A stretch of 64,000 nucleotides of DNA from positions 248,001-312,000 of the forward strand of contig NZ_JACIDV010000004.1 in assembly GCF_014196515.1 (NCBI RefSeq), written 5' to 3'. Made by a program: the position numbers and the translations under genes. The stretch comes from Rhizobium skierniewicense (GTDB lineage Bacteria; Pseudomonadota; Alphaproteobacteria; Rhizobiales; Rhizobiaceae). Below are positions 41,098 through 50,364 of this stretch, piece by piece. Under the pieces are notes generated by a model. It was not told the origin of the DNA and searched no databases. It was given only the letters and a program-made list of their open reading frames with translations. Position 1 is the first letter of the stretch; every line of letters starts with the position of its first letter.

Positions 41098-42042
41098 TCA
41101 ACCATCAGCCTTTACATCGTCTGAACGCCCGGCAAACCAATTGGCCAGCAGCGCACCCGAGATATTGTGCCAAACACTAAAAATGGCGCTTGGTACTGCT
41201 GCAAGCGGTGAGAAGTATGCCGTTGCGAGAGCGGCTCCAAGTCCGGAATTCTGCATGCCGACCTCAATGGCGATGGCCTTGCGCTTTGCAAGGGTCAAAC
41301 CACAGGCTTTTGCTGCAAAAAATCCGAGCAGATAACCAAGTCCGTTGTGAAGGATGACGACAGCGAAGATCATCAGCCCGGATTGCACGATTGCCGCCTT
41401 GGACCCGCCAACCACAGCGGACACGATCAGCACGATGCCGATGACGCTCACCAGTGGCAAGGCTGGGACTGCAGCCTTGACGAAGGTTGGCAGGAGCTTC
41501 TGAAGGGCTGCACCGAGTGCGAGTGGCACGAGTACGACCTTGATGATGCTCATGAACATGGCCCAGCCATCCACTGGCAGATACTGGCTGGCAAACATCC
41601 ACACCAGAAATGGCGTGATGATGGGCGCGGCGAGGGTTGTTACCGAGGTACAGGCAACAGAAAGCGCGACGTCGCCTTTGGAAAGATAGGTCATGACATT
41701 GGAGGACGTGCCACCTGGGCAGCAGCCAACCAGGATTACGCCAGCAGCGACTTCGGGTGGCATGGGGATAAGGCGTGTCAGAAGTACTGCAAGCAGCGGC
41801 ATGATCAGAAATTGCCCCATAACGCCAATTGTCACGTCGAACGGACGCTTGACGACCTCCCGGAAGTCATCCAGCGACAGAGTAAGGCCCATGCCGAACA
41901 TGATGATGGACAAGAGCGTAACGATCCAGGGGCCGATTTGCTTAAACGTTTCAGGGAAGAAAAAGCCGAGGAACGCAAACAGGACAACCCAAGCGGCAAA
42001 TGTTTTGCCAACAAATGATGATACCAGCGCCAATGTCTTCAC
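41098..42042 (-). CDS. Bile acid:sodium symporter (BASS) family transporter
   Basis: 314 residues, about nine or ten membrane segments. BASS motifs: GMGLTLSLDDFREVVKRP, VGCCPGGTSSNVMTYLSKGDVALSV and the late EVGMQNSGLGAALA (sodium-binding crossover). Members move bile acids, pyruvate, pantothenate or other organic anions with sodium; the substrate is not evident. The start is a GTG at 42042, supported by GGAGGG eight bases upstream. A 14-bp palindrome lies 63 bp upstream. Confidence 0.87.
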   Translation of the reverse strand: MKTLALVSSFVGKTFAAWVVLFAFLGFFFPETFKQIGPWIVTLLSIIMFGMGLTLSLDDFREVVKRPFDVTIGVMGQFLIMPLLAVLLTRLIPMPPEVAAGVILVGCCPGGTSSNVMTYLSKGDVALSVACTSVTTLAAPIITPFLVWMFASQYLPVDGWAMFMSIIKVVLVPLALGAALQKLLPTFVKAAVPALPLVSVIGIVLIVSAVVGGSKAAIVQSGLMIFAVVILHNGLGYLLGFFAAKACGLTLAKRKAIAIEVGMQNSGLGAALATAYFSPLAAVPSAIFSVWHNISGALLANWFAGRSDDVKADG

Positions 42043-42104
42043 GTTCGTTTCCCTCCGCCTTGTTCACGGGGACGTCTAAAGGCACGATCCTGACTGTCAA
42101 GGTC

Positions 42105-42118
42105 ATGACGCACGTCAT
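42105..42118. promoter_or_regulatory. Palindrome upstream of the BASS gene
   Basis: ATGACG-CA-CGTCAT, perfect 6-bp arms, about 63 bp before the start of the transporter gene and downstream of the EamA gene. Operator-like; no regulator gene nearby. Confidence 0.3.
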
Positions 42119-42154
42119 CTGACCAGCATCACGCGAATCCAGGCAGCGTAATCC

Positions 42155-43069
42155 TTAGCTGGCATGTTTGCCGCGCAACACCCTCCCATCGATCGCCGCC
42201 AACCCACCGGCAATCATCGCCATGCCGATGAGGTGTTTTGTTTCCAGCTGTTCGCCCAGCACCAGGGAGCCCAGCAGAATGGCGCTGACGGGGATGAGGA
42301 ATGTCACCAGGGCCAGGTTGGTGGCGCCGGCTGATGAGAGAATGCGGAAGAAGATGAGGTAGGCGAGCGCGGTGGAGAGAAGGGCTATACCCAAGAGTGC
42401 GGCCAATGCCTCGCCGCTTGGCATGGCGAGGGTCCATGGCTGGTCGATGATGAGCGCCAGAGGGGTGAGCATGATGGTGGACGCGGAAATCTGGCCCGTC
42501 GCGGTAACCAGCGGTGGCACGCCCATGGTCTTGAAGCGTCGCCCGAAAATGCCTGCGAAAGCATAGGAAATCGCCGCGCCCAGAATGGCGAGTTGCCCCC
42601 ATAGGCTGGAGCTTTCGCCTGTGAGGACAGCCGGGCCGACCATGGTGGCGACGCCGGCAAAGCCGATGATGATGCCTGCCAGCTTGTTGATGGTCAGCTT
42701 TTCGTCGCTCGTCAGCATATGTGCGACGATGACGGTAAAGAGCGGCGTGGTGGCGTTGAAAATGGAGGCGACGCCGCTGGCGATATGGGTCTGGCCCCAG
42801 ACGATAAGGCAGAAGGGAATGATGTTGTTCAGCAGCCCCATGCCGAAGAAGGCGCCCAGTACCCCTGGGGCTCTGGGCATTCGGTAGCCCATGATGCCGC
42901 AGACGGTGAGCAAGGCCAGCGCAGCGATGGAGACGCGCAGTGTAACGATGGTCACTGGTGGCAGTTCTTTCACGGCGATGCCGACGAAGAAGAACGATCC
43001 ACCCCACAGGATCGACAGGGCAACCAGCAACGCCCATTCGGTCGCGTTCATCTGTTTCTGCACGACCAT
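42155..43069 (-). CDS. EamA-family (DMT) permease
   Basis: 304 residues, ten membrane helices formed by two EamA repeats (each about 130 residues; WGGSFFFVGIAVKELPP at the first). Members of the drug/metabolite transporter superfamily mostly export metabolites; substrate unknown. ATG 43069 has GAGGG upstream. Same strand as the BASS gene, 112 bp ahead of it. Confidence 0.87.
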   Translation of the reverse strand: MVVQKQMNATEWALLVALSILWGGSFFFVGIAVKELPPVTIVTLRVSIAALALLTVCGIMGYRMPRAPGVLGAFFGMGLLNNIIPFCLIVWGQTHIASGVASIFNATTPLFTVIVAHMLTSDEKLTINKLAGIIIGFAGVATMVGPAVLTGESSSLWGQLAILGAAISYAFAGIFGRRFKTMGVPPLVTATGQISASTIMLTPLALIIDQPWTLAMPSGEALAALLGIALLSTALAYLIFFRILSSAGATNLALVTFLIPVSAILLGSLVLGEQLETKHLIGMAMIAGGLAAIDGRVLRGKHAS

Positions 43070-43205
43070 GTTTGATATACCCTCGTCGTTGATTCTGGCT
43101 CTTGTTTAATCCGCTGACATACGCGGTACCACCCGGTTCCTGCGGGGCGGTTCATTTTCGCGATCGTTTGCTTTATGCCGTGCAAAGAACAACCGAGGAT
43201 CACCT

Positions 43206-43796
43206 TTGAAAACCATCGCCATCGATTTCGAAACCGCCAATGAGGAGCGCGGCAGCGCATGCTCTGTCGGTCTGGCATGGATCGAAAACGGACGAATCGT
43301 GCGGGTGGAGGAGCGGTTGATCCGTCCGAAGGACATGCGGTTTTCGCCGTTCAACGTCGCCATTCACGGCATAAAGCCTCGGGATGTGGAAGACGCGCCG
43401 GAGTTTCCCGAGGTGATGGACGAGTTCGCCGATGATCTCCGCGATGCGACGATGATTGCCCATAATGCAGCCTTCGATTTCAGCGTGATGCGGGCAAGTT
43501 TCGACAAATATCGCCAGAGCTACCCGCAGCTCTCCTATTTCTGCAGCGTGAAGATGTCACAGCGCGTCTGGCCGTCGTTGCCGTCGCACAAACTCAACAT
43601 CATTGCCCACCATCTGCAACTGCGTTTCGTACACCACAATGCCGCAGAAGATGCCGTCGTCTGTGCGGCTGCATCGATCGCGGCGGCCAAAGAGCTTGCC
43701 GTCGAACATATCCACCATATACCGGAAAAGATCGGTATGGTGACCGGGCGGCTTCATGCCACTGGCTATGCACCCTGTACTATGAGAAAACGCTGA
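43206..43796 (+). CDS. DnaQ-like 3'-5' exonuclease (DEDDh)
   Basis: 196 residues in one exonuclease domain. All DEDDh residues are visible: Asp7 and Glu9 (IDFETAN), Asp91 in HNAAFD, and His144 plus Asp149 in HHNAAEDA. It resembles the stand-alone epsilon-like exonucleases rather than the DNA polymerase III epsilon itself. The start is a TTG at 43206; GAGGA six bases upstream, and the fact that the conserved beta-strand begins at once, support it. Biological substrate (DNA or RNA) unknown. Confidence 0.87.
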   Translation: MKTIAIDFETANEERGSACSVGLAWIENGRIVRVEERLIRPKDMRFSPFNVAIHGIKPRDVEDAPEFPEVMDEFADDLRDATMIAHNAAFDFSVMRASFDKYRQSYPQLSYFCSVKMSQRVWPSLPSHKLNIIAHHLQLRFVHHNAAEDAVVCAAASIAAAKELAVEHIHHIPEKIGMVTGRLHATGYAPCTMRKR

Positions 43797-43862
43797 TATC
43801 ACGCCTTGTTGTCCGCCGTCGCAGACCTATCTCTATGTCAGTGCATCAAAGGGGTTAGGGTA

Positions 43863-44348
43863 ATGGCTAAAGCGTTTCGTTCCATTGTGGCTGCGGGCCT
43901 CGTTCTTCTGCCTGTCGGCGCTGTTGCACAGGTGGTGGGAAAAGTTGGTGTCGATTGGACAGGCAACGACATTGTCGTCGAGGCGATTGCCGACCCCGAG
44001 GTCAAGGGTGTGACTTGCCACGTGACCTATTTCGATCGGGGTGTGATCGACCGGCTGAAGAACGGCAACTGGTTCGAAGATCCATCCAACAACGCCATTT
44101 CATGCAGCCAGACCGGCCCCGTGGAAGTGGGCGACATCGATCTTGGCACAAAGGGCGAGGAAGTCTTCCGGCAGGGTATGTCTCTGGTCTGGAAGAAGAT
44201 GGTCGTCAACCGCATTTACGACAAGCCGAACGACACGCTGATATACCTCGTGCACACCCGCGAATTGACCGACGGTTCCGCCAAGATGGCGATTTCGACC
44301 GTGCCGCTCTATGGGCAGGCGGTAACATGGAAGAATGGAAAGCCGTAA
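43863..44348 (+). CDS. CreA-family periplasmic protein
   Basis: 161 residues with a signal peptide (cleavage likely after VAQ near 24) and the CreA (DUF1131-like) domain: VGKVGVDWTGNDIVVEAIADPEVKGVTCHVTYF, with two conserved cysteines (CHV, ISCSQ) and VWKKMVVNRIYD. The molecular function of CreA is not established. ATG 43863 was chosen over an upstream in-frame ATG because it starts the signal sequence. Confidence 0.82.
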   Translation: MAKAFRSIVAAGLVLLPVGAVAQVVGKVGVDWTGNDIVVEAIADPEVKGVTCHVTYFDRGVIDRLKNGNWFEDPSNNAISCSQTGPVEVGDIDLGTKGEEVFRQGMSLVWKKMVVNRIYDKPNDTLIYLVHTRELTDGSAKMAISTVPLYGQAVTWKNGKP

Positions 44349-44416
44349 GGTTTCCGGCAACGCAGCAGGGTAACGGCTCACGCCCGGTATGACCGATGAG
44401 AGAGCGTTGAAAACAA

Positions 44417-44444
44417 AAACGGCGAGCTGTGATGCTCGCCGTTT
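44417..44444. terminator. Bidirectional terminator, creA-like / cheW
   Basis: AAACGGCGAGC-TGTGAT-GCTCGCCGTTT, a perfect 11-bp stem between convergent genes. On the minus strand it is followed by TTGTTTT, giving a good terminator for cheW. Confidence 0.85.
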
Positions 44445-44467
44445 GCGTTCTTCGTGTATCTTTGGCC

Positions 44468-44935
44468 TCAAGCGGCTTCGCGCGAAAGCTCGTCGGCGAT
44501 GACGGTGTCGAGGTTGAGGAAGCAGACCATGCTCTTTTCCAGCGCCACGATGCCGTGGCAGAAATTGCGCTGGTCTTCCGGGATGATTTCAGGCGCGGGC
44601 TGAAGGTCTTCGGATTTGATGGTCATCATGTCGGAGACCTGTTCGACCAGAAGGCCGACCAGCTTGCCGCCGATATCCGTGACGATGATGGCGGAGCGCT
44701 CGGATGGTTCCGTCATCTTCATGCCCAGGCGGCACGCCATGTCGATGACCGGAATAACCGCGCCGCGAAGGTTGATGAGGCCCAGAACATAAGGTGGCGT
44801 GTGCGGCATCGGTGTCACCGGTGCCCAGCCGCGAATTTCGCGAATCACCATGATATCGATGCAGAATTCCTGATCGCCGAGATGGAAGGAAACGATTTCA
44901 AGATATGCGCCGGATTGCTTGATGGCGTTTGACAT
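44468..44935 (-). CDS. cheW: CheW chemotaxis coupling protein
   Basis: 155 residues, one CheW domain. CheW links chemoreceptors to the CheA kinase. Conserved blocks: FHLGDQEFCIDIMVIREIRGW, GLINLRGAVIPVIDMACRLGM and VGLLVEQVSDMM. It stands alone: no cheA or receptor is in the window, so its signalling partner is encoded elsewhere. Other CheW-domain adaptors cannot be excluded. Confidence 0.9.
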   Translation of the reverse strand: MSNAIKQSGAYLEIVSFHLGDQEFCIDIMVIREIRGWAPVTPMPHTPPYVLGLINLRGAVIPVIDMACRLGMKMTEPSERSAIIVTDIGGKLVGLLVEQVSDMMTIKSEDLQPAPEIIPEDQRNFCHGIVALEKSMVCFLNLDTVIADELSREAA

Positions 44936-45161
44936 GGTCTGAACTTTTCCTCACGGCTCTCTGGCTGGCCGTTTCTATTTCGGTGGTAATGCGGTGTCGG
45001 AAAATCGTCCGGTGACATCATGTCTTGCGCCTATGGCGGACCGCTGACGAGCATCATGCCCGAAAACAATTTAAACTTTCCCTAACGGACTGCTGTAAAG
45101 AGCCAGGAGACGTGCGTTATTTACGGTTCCACGCGGGCTTGTTTGGCGGTATAGACAAAGC
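44936..45161. other. Intergenic region upstream of cheW (minus) and the mini-gene (plus)
   Basis: 226 bp between divergent genes, presumably holding both promoters. No operator, RNA or ORF is evident. Confidence 0.4.
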
Positions 45162-45320
45162 ATGAAATCTGTACTCGCGTCTCAGTTCAAAATGCTTGGT
45201 TTCGCGGTTGCTACCGGCGCAGCATTGCTTCTGGCTGTCTTGACGTTTCAGGGATGGATGCGCCATGGAACGGATATATTCCTGTCTGCCGTTCAAAGCG
45301 GGATCGCCTGGTGCCTTTGA
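45162..45320 (+). CDS. 52-residue single-pass membrane protein
   Basis: A short ORF not expected from ordinary gene-length cut-offs. Translation: a basic start (MKSVLASQFKMLG), one hydrophobic helix (FAVATGAALLLAVLTF, about residues 14-29) and a C-terminal part GWMRHGTDIFLSAVQSGIAWCL with aromatic and cysteine residues. The sequence looks like a real protein rather than noise: helix preceded by positive charge and ended by QGW. It lies in an otherwise empty 511-bp gap. The opposite-strand ORF 45117-45368 is low-quality. Function unknown; no family is recognised with certainty. Confidence 0.55.
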   Translation: MKSVLASQFKMLGFAVATGAALLLAVLTFQGWMRHGTDIFLSAVQSGIAWCL

Positions 45321-45446
45321 GTGCCTCGGCATTTGAGACAAAACAGCGCGGTGAGCGCAATGTGACATTTCCTGAATTGCAGACCTTTATGGTGCTGGTC
45401 TAGAAGCATGTCAGGAAAGCTGGCTCATTGCTGATCGGGGAATGGC

Positions 45447-46046
45447 ATGAAAAATATTCGTATTGCGCTTTGGGGTGCTGTCGTCGTTCTGATCGGTGTC
45501 ATGGGCTGGCTGACAATGGAACTGACCAAGGGCCGCGAGCAGATGGTCGAGGAAGTCTACGGCGTTCCCTTCCAGCTGGTTGCACAGAACGGCCAACCGA
45601 TTACGGAGAAAGCCTTTCAGGGCAAGCCGACGGCTTTGTTCTTCGGCTTTACCCATTGCCCCGAAGTCTGCCCGACCACGCTGTTCGAACTGAATGGCTG
45701 GATGGAAAAGGTTGACCCGGCAGGCGACAAGATGCAGGCCTATTTCGTATCCGTCGACCCTGAGCGGGATACGCCCGAAATTCTCAACCAGTATGTTCCC
45801 AATGTTTCCAAACGCATCATCGGTATTACCGGTACGCCGGAAAAGATTGCCGAAACGCTGAAGGGTTACCGCATCTATGCCAAGAAGGTCCCTGTGGATG
45901 ACAAGGACCCGAGCGGCGATTACACCATGGATCATACCGCATCGGTTATACTGCTGGACGCGAAGGGACGCTTCGCAGGCACCATCGCCTATGGTGAAAA
46001 CTCCGACGTCGCTATCAAGAAGCTGCAAAATCTCACCAAGACCTGA
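45447..46046 (+). CDS. SCO1/SenC-type copper chaperone
   Basis: 199 residues: an N-terminal membrane anchor (about 6-24) and a periplasmic thioredoxin-like domain. The copper ligands are intact: Cys71 and Cys75 in CPEVCP and His163 in MDHTAS. Sco proteins help assemble the CuA site of cytochrome c oxidase or act as thiol reductants. No oxidase genes are adjacent. Confidence 0.92.
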   Translation: MKNIRIALWGAVVVLIGVMGWLTMELTKGREQMVEEVYGVPFQLVAQNGQPITEKAFQGKPTALFFGFTHCPEVCPTTLFELNGWMEKVDPAGDKMQAYFVSVDPERDTPEILNQYVPNVSKRIIGITGTPEKIAETLKGYRIYAKKVPVDDKDPSGDYTMDHTASVILLDAKGRFAGTIAYGENSDVAIKKLQNLTKT

Positions 46047-46141
46047 TCTTTGATTGATAATCGCACCTGCGGTCCATTGGACTGCTGCCGCTTTTATGGC
46101 AAAGGCTGACAGCTGAAACATTTGCTTAGAAAGTCTCAGCC

Positions 46142-47020
46142 GTGAGCGAAATCCGTCTTTATGTGTCCACCACCGAAGTTCAATCGGGCGATGTTCTCGA
46201 TTTGCTGTCTGAGGTCTTTGGTGAAGAAGATATAGCCATCGCCAACACCGAGGTGGATGAGAAGCGCGACATTTGGGAAACCTCGGTCTATCTCTATGAA
46301 AATGATGAGGACGAGGTTCGCGACCGTGTGACCGAGGCGCTGGCGTCTGCATTTCCACATCTGACACTCATGCGCGAAGTCATTCCAGATGAGGATTGGA
46401 TCGCCAAATCGCTGGAAGGCCTGACGCCGGTGCGGGCAGGGCGATTCCTTGTCCACGGCTCGCATGACCGCGACAAGGTCCGCATCAACGATCTGGCCAT
46501 CGAAATCGAAGCGGGCCAAGCCTTCGGCACAGGGCACCACGGCACGACGGCCGGTTGCCTGGAGATGATCGAGCAGGTCTTGCGGGCGAGGACCGTTCGC
46601 AATGCTTTGGATCTCGGCACGGGCAGTGGTGTTCTCGCCATCGCCGTTGCCAAGATGCGGCCGGTGCCTGTGCTTGCGACGGATATCGACCCCATCGCCA
46701 TCAAGGTGGCGAAGGAAAATGCACGGCTGAACGGCATCGTCTCGGGAATGTCGCTGGAAACAGCCCCCGGTTTCCACTCGGATGCCTTTCGCAAGCACGG
46801 ACCGTTTGATCTCATCATCGCCAATATCCTGGCGCGACCGCTGATCAAAATGGCGCCGCAACTGGTCACGCATTTGGCGCCGGGCGGTACGGTCATTCTA
46901 TCAGGCATTCTCGCATCGCAGCGCTGGAAGGTGCTGTCTGCCTATAATGGCATGCATCTCAGCCACGTCCGCACGTTGTGGCGCAATGGCTGGGTCACGA
47001 TCCACCTGCGTAAGGACTGA
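46142..47020 (+). CDS. prmA: Ribosomal protein L11 methyltransferase PrmA
   Basis: 292 residues. It methylates amino groups of ribosomal protein L11 with S-adenosylmethionine. N-terminal substrate domain to about 100; GQAFGTGHHGTT at 125-136 and motif I LDLGTGSGVLAI at about 156-167 define the methyltransferase; NILARPL follows. The start is GTG 46142. A 95-bp gap follows the SCO gene. Confidence 0.92.
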   Translation: MSEIRLYVSTTEVQSGDVLDLLSEVFGEEDIAIANTEVDEKRDIWETSVYLYENDEDEVRDRVTEALASAFPHLTLMREVIPDEDWIAKSLEGLTPVRAGRFLVHGSHDRDKVRINDLAIEIEAGQAFGTGHHGTTAGCLEMIEQVLRARTVRNALDLGTGSGVLAIAVAKMRPVPVLATDIDPIAIKVAKENARLNGIVSGMSLETAPGFHSDAFRKHGPFDLIIANILARPLIKMAPQLVTHLAPGGTVILSGILASQRWKVLSAYNGMHLSHVRTLWRNGWVTIHLRKD

Positions 47021-47108
47021 GTGTTGTAAAGACACGCCTTTCGTCTGGACGTTGGCAAGTGTGACGCGATAAGGTCCGATGCGAAATCAGGCATTCGGAA
47101 AGCAGCTC

Positions 47109-48944
47109 ATGTTCCAGTCATTCGAAAACAAATCCACACCGCAATTCGGCAAGGCCCGCGTAGACGCCCTGCGGGCGACCTTCGACGCGCTCGAAATCGA
47201 TGGCTTTCTGGTGCCACGGGCCGATGAATATCAGGGCGAATATGTGCCTGAATCGGCTGAGCGTCTGGCATGGCTGACAGGCTTTACCGGCTCTGCGGGT
47301 GTCGTACTCGTAACGCGGTTCGAAGCCATCGTCTTTGTCGATGGCCGCTATACGACGCAGCTCGTTTCCCAGGTCGATCCCGCAGCTTTCCGGGGCGGCG
47401 ATCTGGTGGGCGCACCGCCTTCAAAATGGCTTGCGGACAATGCTCCCGAAGGCTTTCGTCTGGGTATCGACCCCTGGCTGCATACCGGCGCCGAAGTGAA
47501 GCGTTTTGAAAAGGCGCTGGCGGACAAGGGCGGTTCGGTCGTGCTTCTCGCGGAAAATCCGCTGGATTCGCTATGGACTGATCGCCCGGCCGAGCCGCTG
47601 GAGCCGGTTACCATTCAGCCCGACGCCGTAACAGGTATTCCGGCGCAGATGAAGGTCACGACCATCGGTGAGATTGTCGCGGCGCGCAAAGCCCACGCTG
47701 TTCTGATGACGGACCCGTCCTCCATCGCCTGGACATTCAACATTCGCGGCAACGATGTGCCGCATACACCGCATCCTTTGGCCCGCGCCATCATTTATGC
47801 CGATGGCAGTGCCGATCTTTTTATGGATGAACGCAAGGTTGGTGAGGACGCCAAGGCCTATCTCGCGCCACTGGCGACGCTGTTGCCACCTGGCGATATC
47901 GAGGCACGGCTGCATGCCATTGCCAGTGCGGCCGGACGTATTCTGACTGATGTGGATGTGACGCCCGTCGCGCTGACGCTGTCCATCACCGAAGCCGGTG
48001 GGCAGGTCGTGGAGGCGGTCGATCCTGTCAAGCTGCCACGGGCCTGCAAGAACGAGGCGGAAATCGCCGGTTCGGCTGCAGCGCACATACAGGACGGCGC
48101 TGCCATGGTGGAGTTTCTTGCGTGGCTGGATCAGCAACAGCCCGGCACGCTGACGGAAATCAAGGCGGTAACAGCACTTGAGGCCATACGGGCGAGGGTT
48201 GGTCAGACGCTGCAGAACCCGCTCAAGGACATTTCCTTCGATACGATTTCAGGTGCGGGCGAAAACGCCGCTATCATGCATTACCGCGTTACCACCGATA
48301 GCGACCGGGCCTTGAATGACGGTGAGATGTTTCTGGTCGATTCCGGCGCGCAATATATCAACGGCACGACCGATATCACCCGCACGGTCGCCATCGGCAA
48401 CGTGCCGGAAGAGCAGAAGCGGTTCTTTACGCTGGTGCTCAAGGGCTTCATCGCCATCAGCGTCGCGCGTTTTCCCGTTGGCACGCGCGGCTGTGATCTC
48501 GATCCCCTGGCGCGCATCGCGCTTTGGAAAGCCGGTGCGGATTACGCCCACGGTACAGGTCATGGCGTTGGCTCCTATCTGTCCGTCCATGAGGGACCAC
48601 AGCGTATTTCCCGCGTTTCGCAGCAGGAAATTCTTCCAGGCATGATCCTGTCGAACGAGCCGGGCTATTACCGACCCGGTGCATTCGGTATTCGTATCGA
48701 GAACCTTGTCTGGACGCGGGAGGCGCAGGCCGTCGAGGGTGGCGAGCTGCCGATGCTGTCCTTCGAAACACTGACCTGGTGCCCTGTCGACCGCCGCCTT
48801 ATCATCGTCTCGCTCCTGACCGATGAGGAACTCGATTGGTTGAACGCCTACCATGCGCAGGTTCGCGAAAAGCTGATGCCGCTCATTTCCGACGCTGAGG
48901 TGCAGCAATGGCTGACCGCCGCGACAGAGACGCTCACGCGATAG
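47109..48944 (+). CDS. Xaa-Pro aminopeptidase (aminopeptidase P family, long form)
   Basis: 611 residues in three domains (two creatinase-like N-terminal domains and the C-terminal pita-bread catalytic domain), as in eukaryote-type aminopeptidase P, rather than the shorter (441) E. coli PepP. Metal ligands of the catalytic domain: Asp in LVDSGAQYINGTTDITR (two Asp), His in GTGHGVGSYL, Glu in SNEPGYYRPG and Glu in IRIENL. It removes N-terminal residues before proline. ATG 47109 (MFQSFENKSTPQFG) was preferred to 47079. The end overlaps the convergent azlD by 11 bp. Confidence 0.9.
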   Translation: MFQSFENKSTPQFGKARVDALRATFDALEIDGFLVPRADEYQGEYVPESAERLAWLTGFTGSAGVVLVTRFEAIVFVDGRYTTQLVSQVDPAAFRGGDLVGAPPSKWLADNAPEGFRLGIDPWLHTGAEVKRFEKALADKGGSVVLLAENPLDSLWTDRPAEPLEPVTIQPDAVTGIPAQMKVTTIGEIVAARKAHAVLMTDPSSIAWTFNIRGNDVPHTPHPLARAIIYADGSADLFMDERKVGEDAKAYLAPLATLLPPGDIEARLHAIASAAGRILTDVDVTPVALTLSITEAGGQVVEAVDPVKLPRACKNEAEIAGSAAAHIQDGAAMVEFLAWLDQQQPGTLTEIKAVTALEAIRARVGQTLQNPLKDISFDTISGAGENAAIMHYRVTTDSDRALNDGEMFLVDSGAQYINGTTDITRTVAIGNVPEEQKRFFTLVLKGFIAISVARFPVGTRGCDLDPLARIALWKAGADYAHGTGHGVGSYLSVHEGPQRISRVSQQEILPGMILSNEPGYYRPGAFGIRIENLVWTREAQAVEGGELPMLSFETLTWCPVDRRLIIVSLLTDEELDWLNAYHAQVREKLMPLISDAEVQQWLTAATETLTR

Positions 48945-49248
48945 AAAAGTGGCGCATCGCCACCGCGAGTGCCCAGCCTGATCCCAGCATGATCAGGCCG
49001 GGAAAACGCAGGCCCACGATGAGCGCAAAAATCATCGCCAACTTTACCTCGTATCCGCCTTCAAAAAAGGCGGGTGCGACGAGCGTGGTGAGAACGGCCA
49101 CGGGCACGGCGTTGAGACCAGCTTCGACGCGGGGAGGGATGGTCTTCATGCGCGTCATCAGCACATATCCGCCCACACGCGTGATGTAGGTGGCGATTGC
49201 GCCTGCGAAAATAATGAACAGGGTTTGAGCATCGAAAAACGCGTTCAT
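48934..49248 (-). CDS. azlD: AzlD-family branched-chain amino-acid export subunit
   Basis: 104 residues with three or four membrane segments, matching the small AzlD (YgaH) partner of AzlC. ITRVGGYVLMTRMKTIPPRVEAGLNAVPVAVLTTLVAP is the diagnostic region. It overlaps azlC by 4 bp (ATGA) and together they should export branched-chain amino acids or analogues. Confidence 0.9.
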   Translation of the reverse strand: MNAFFDAQTLFIIFAGAIATYITRVGGYVLMTRMKTIPPRVEAGLNAVPVAVLTTLVAPAFFEGGYEVKLAMIFALIVGLRFPGLIMLGSGWALAVAMRHFSIA

Positions 49249-49967
49249 CGCACTGCCTCCTCATTCGACAGGGCCGGTTCATCATCGCTGCGAGCGGGCG
49301 GAAAAATGACAGCAACGAGAATGCCAGCCATGGCGCCGATGCTGACATGCCATGGAGAGCCGACGAAATGGAAAGCGGCGATTGCGCCAACGGCACTGGC
49401 CAGCATGACCGGGTAGAAGCTGGCGCGTTTGCGAAATCCTAAAACCATGCCCATGAAGTAGATGGGCAACAGCACATCGAAGCCCGCTGCCTTCGGATCA
49501 CCGATCAGATTGCCCAGCGATGCGCCGAGAACGGTGGAGATCATCCACAGCACATAGACGATGGCGGCATAGCCTATGTAACAGGCGTAGCTGACGCTTC
49601 CTGTCTTTTCCTTCAGGCGAACGGCCTCAGCGAACTGCGGATCTACCAGGAAAAAGAAGCCAAATGCTTTCTTGGCGAACGACCATTCCGGTACGATGCG
49701 CACCATGGCGGCGGAATAAAGCACATGGCGAAAATTCACGGCGAAGATCGACAGAACAACCAGCCATGCGGGCAGGTTCTGATTGAACAGCTCGATGCCC
49801 ACAAGTTGGCTCGCGCCTGCGTAAATGAGGCCGCTCATCAACGTCGCCTCAAAAATGGTCATGCCGTTATCAATTGCCACGGCGCCGAACAGGGCGCCGA
49901 AGGGCAATACGGCGAGGGCAACCGGCAGGCCAAGTTTGAGGCCGGACCGAAAGGTCAAATCTGACAT
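49245..49967 (-). CDS. azlC: AzlC-family branched-chain amino-acid export permease
   Basis: 240 residues, about six or seven membrane helices. Family blocks: LPVALAVLPFGALFGAVA, SGLIYAGASQLVGIELF, NFRHVLYSAAM and FFLVDPQFAEA. It forms the exporter with AzlD. Divergent from the DUF2164 gene; no Lrp-type regulator is adjacent. Confidence 0.92.
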   Translation of the reverse strand: MSDLTFRSGLKLGLPVALAVLPFGALFGAVAIDNGMTIFEATLMSGLIYAGASQLVGIELFNQNLPAWLVVLSIFAVNFRHVLYSAAMVRIVPEWSFAKKAFGFFFLVDPQFAEAVRLKEKTGSVSYACYIGYAAIVYVLWMISTVLGASLGNLIGDPKAAGFDVLLPIYFMGMVLGFRKRASFYPVMLASAVGAIAAFHFVGSPWHVSIGAMAGILVAVIFPPARSDDEPALSNEEAVR

Positions 49968-50096
49968 ATGTTAGATACTCCGAAATCTATCCTGCTCCTA
50001 TCGTTGCAGACGGCATCTGACAAACGAATTGCTGGAATAGATTGGATTGATTTGATTGAACGATCGACTAGGTTCCGTGCAACCGAGGGAGTGGTG

Positions 50097-50348
50097 ATGA
50101 AAGACCTGAAACTGGAAAAGCAGCAAAAGGCAGACATGGTCACAGCCCTTCGCGGTTTTCTTAATGACGAGCTGGATGTCGATATCGGCGCCCTTCAGGT
50201 CGATATGCTGGTGGACCATCTCGCAGATGTCATTGGCCCTGTCTTCTACAACAAAGGCCTACGTGACGCTCATGAGGCTGTTTTACAGCGTATGGAGTAT
50301 GCGGCGTCCGATATTGATCTGCTTGAACGGTCGGTCCCAAGCCGCTGA
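50097..50348 (+). CDS. DUF2164-family small protein
   Basis: 83 residues matching the DUF2164 type: an N-terminal KLEKQQKADMVTALRGFLNDELDVDIG segment followed by FYNKGLRDAHEAVLQRMEYAASDIDLLE. Acidic, helical, no signal or membrane segment; function unknown. The frame is open from 49968, but ATG 50097 has GAGGGAG at good spacing and gives the family length. Confidence 0.82.
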   Translation: MKDLKLEKQQKADMVTALRGFLNDELDVDIGALQVDMLVDHLADVIGPVFYNKGLRDAHEAVLQRMEYAASDIDLLERSVPSR

Positions 50349-50364
50349 CCGATCCCGTAATTGT

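Noticed and set aside
45117-45368. Minus-strand 83-codon ORF in the cheW-sco gap
   Set aside because: No signal, fold-like pattern or ribosome site; the 52-codon plus-strand frame in the same place is far more protein-like.
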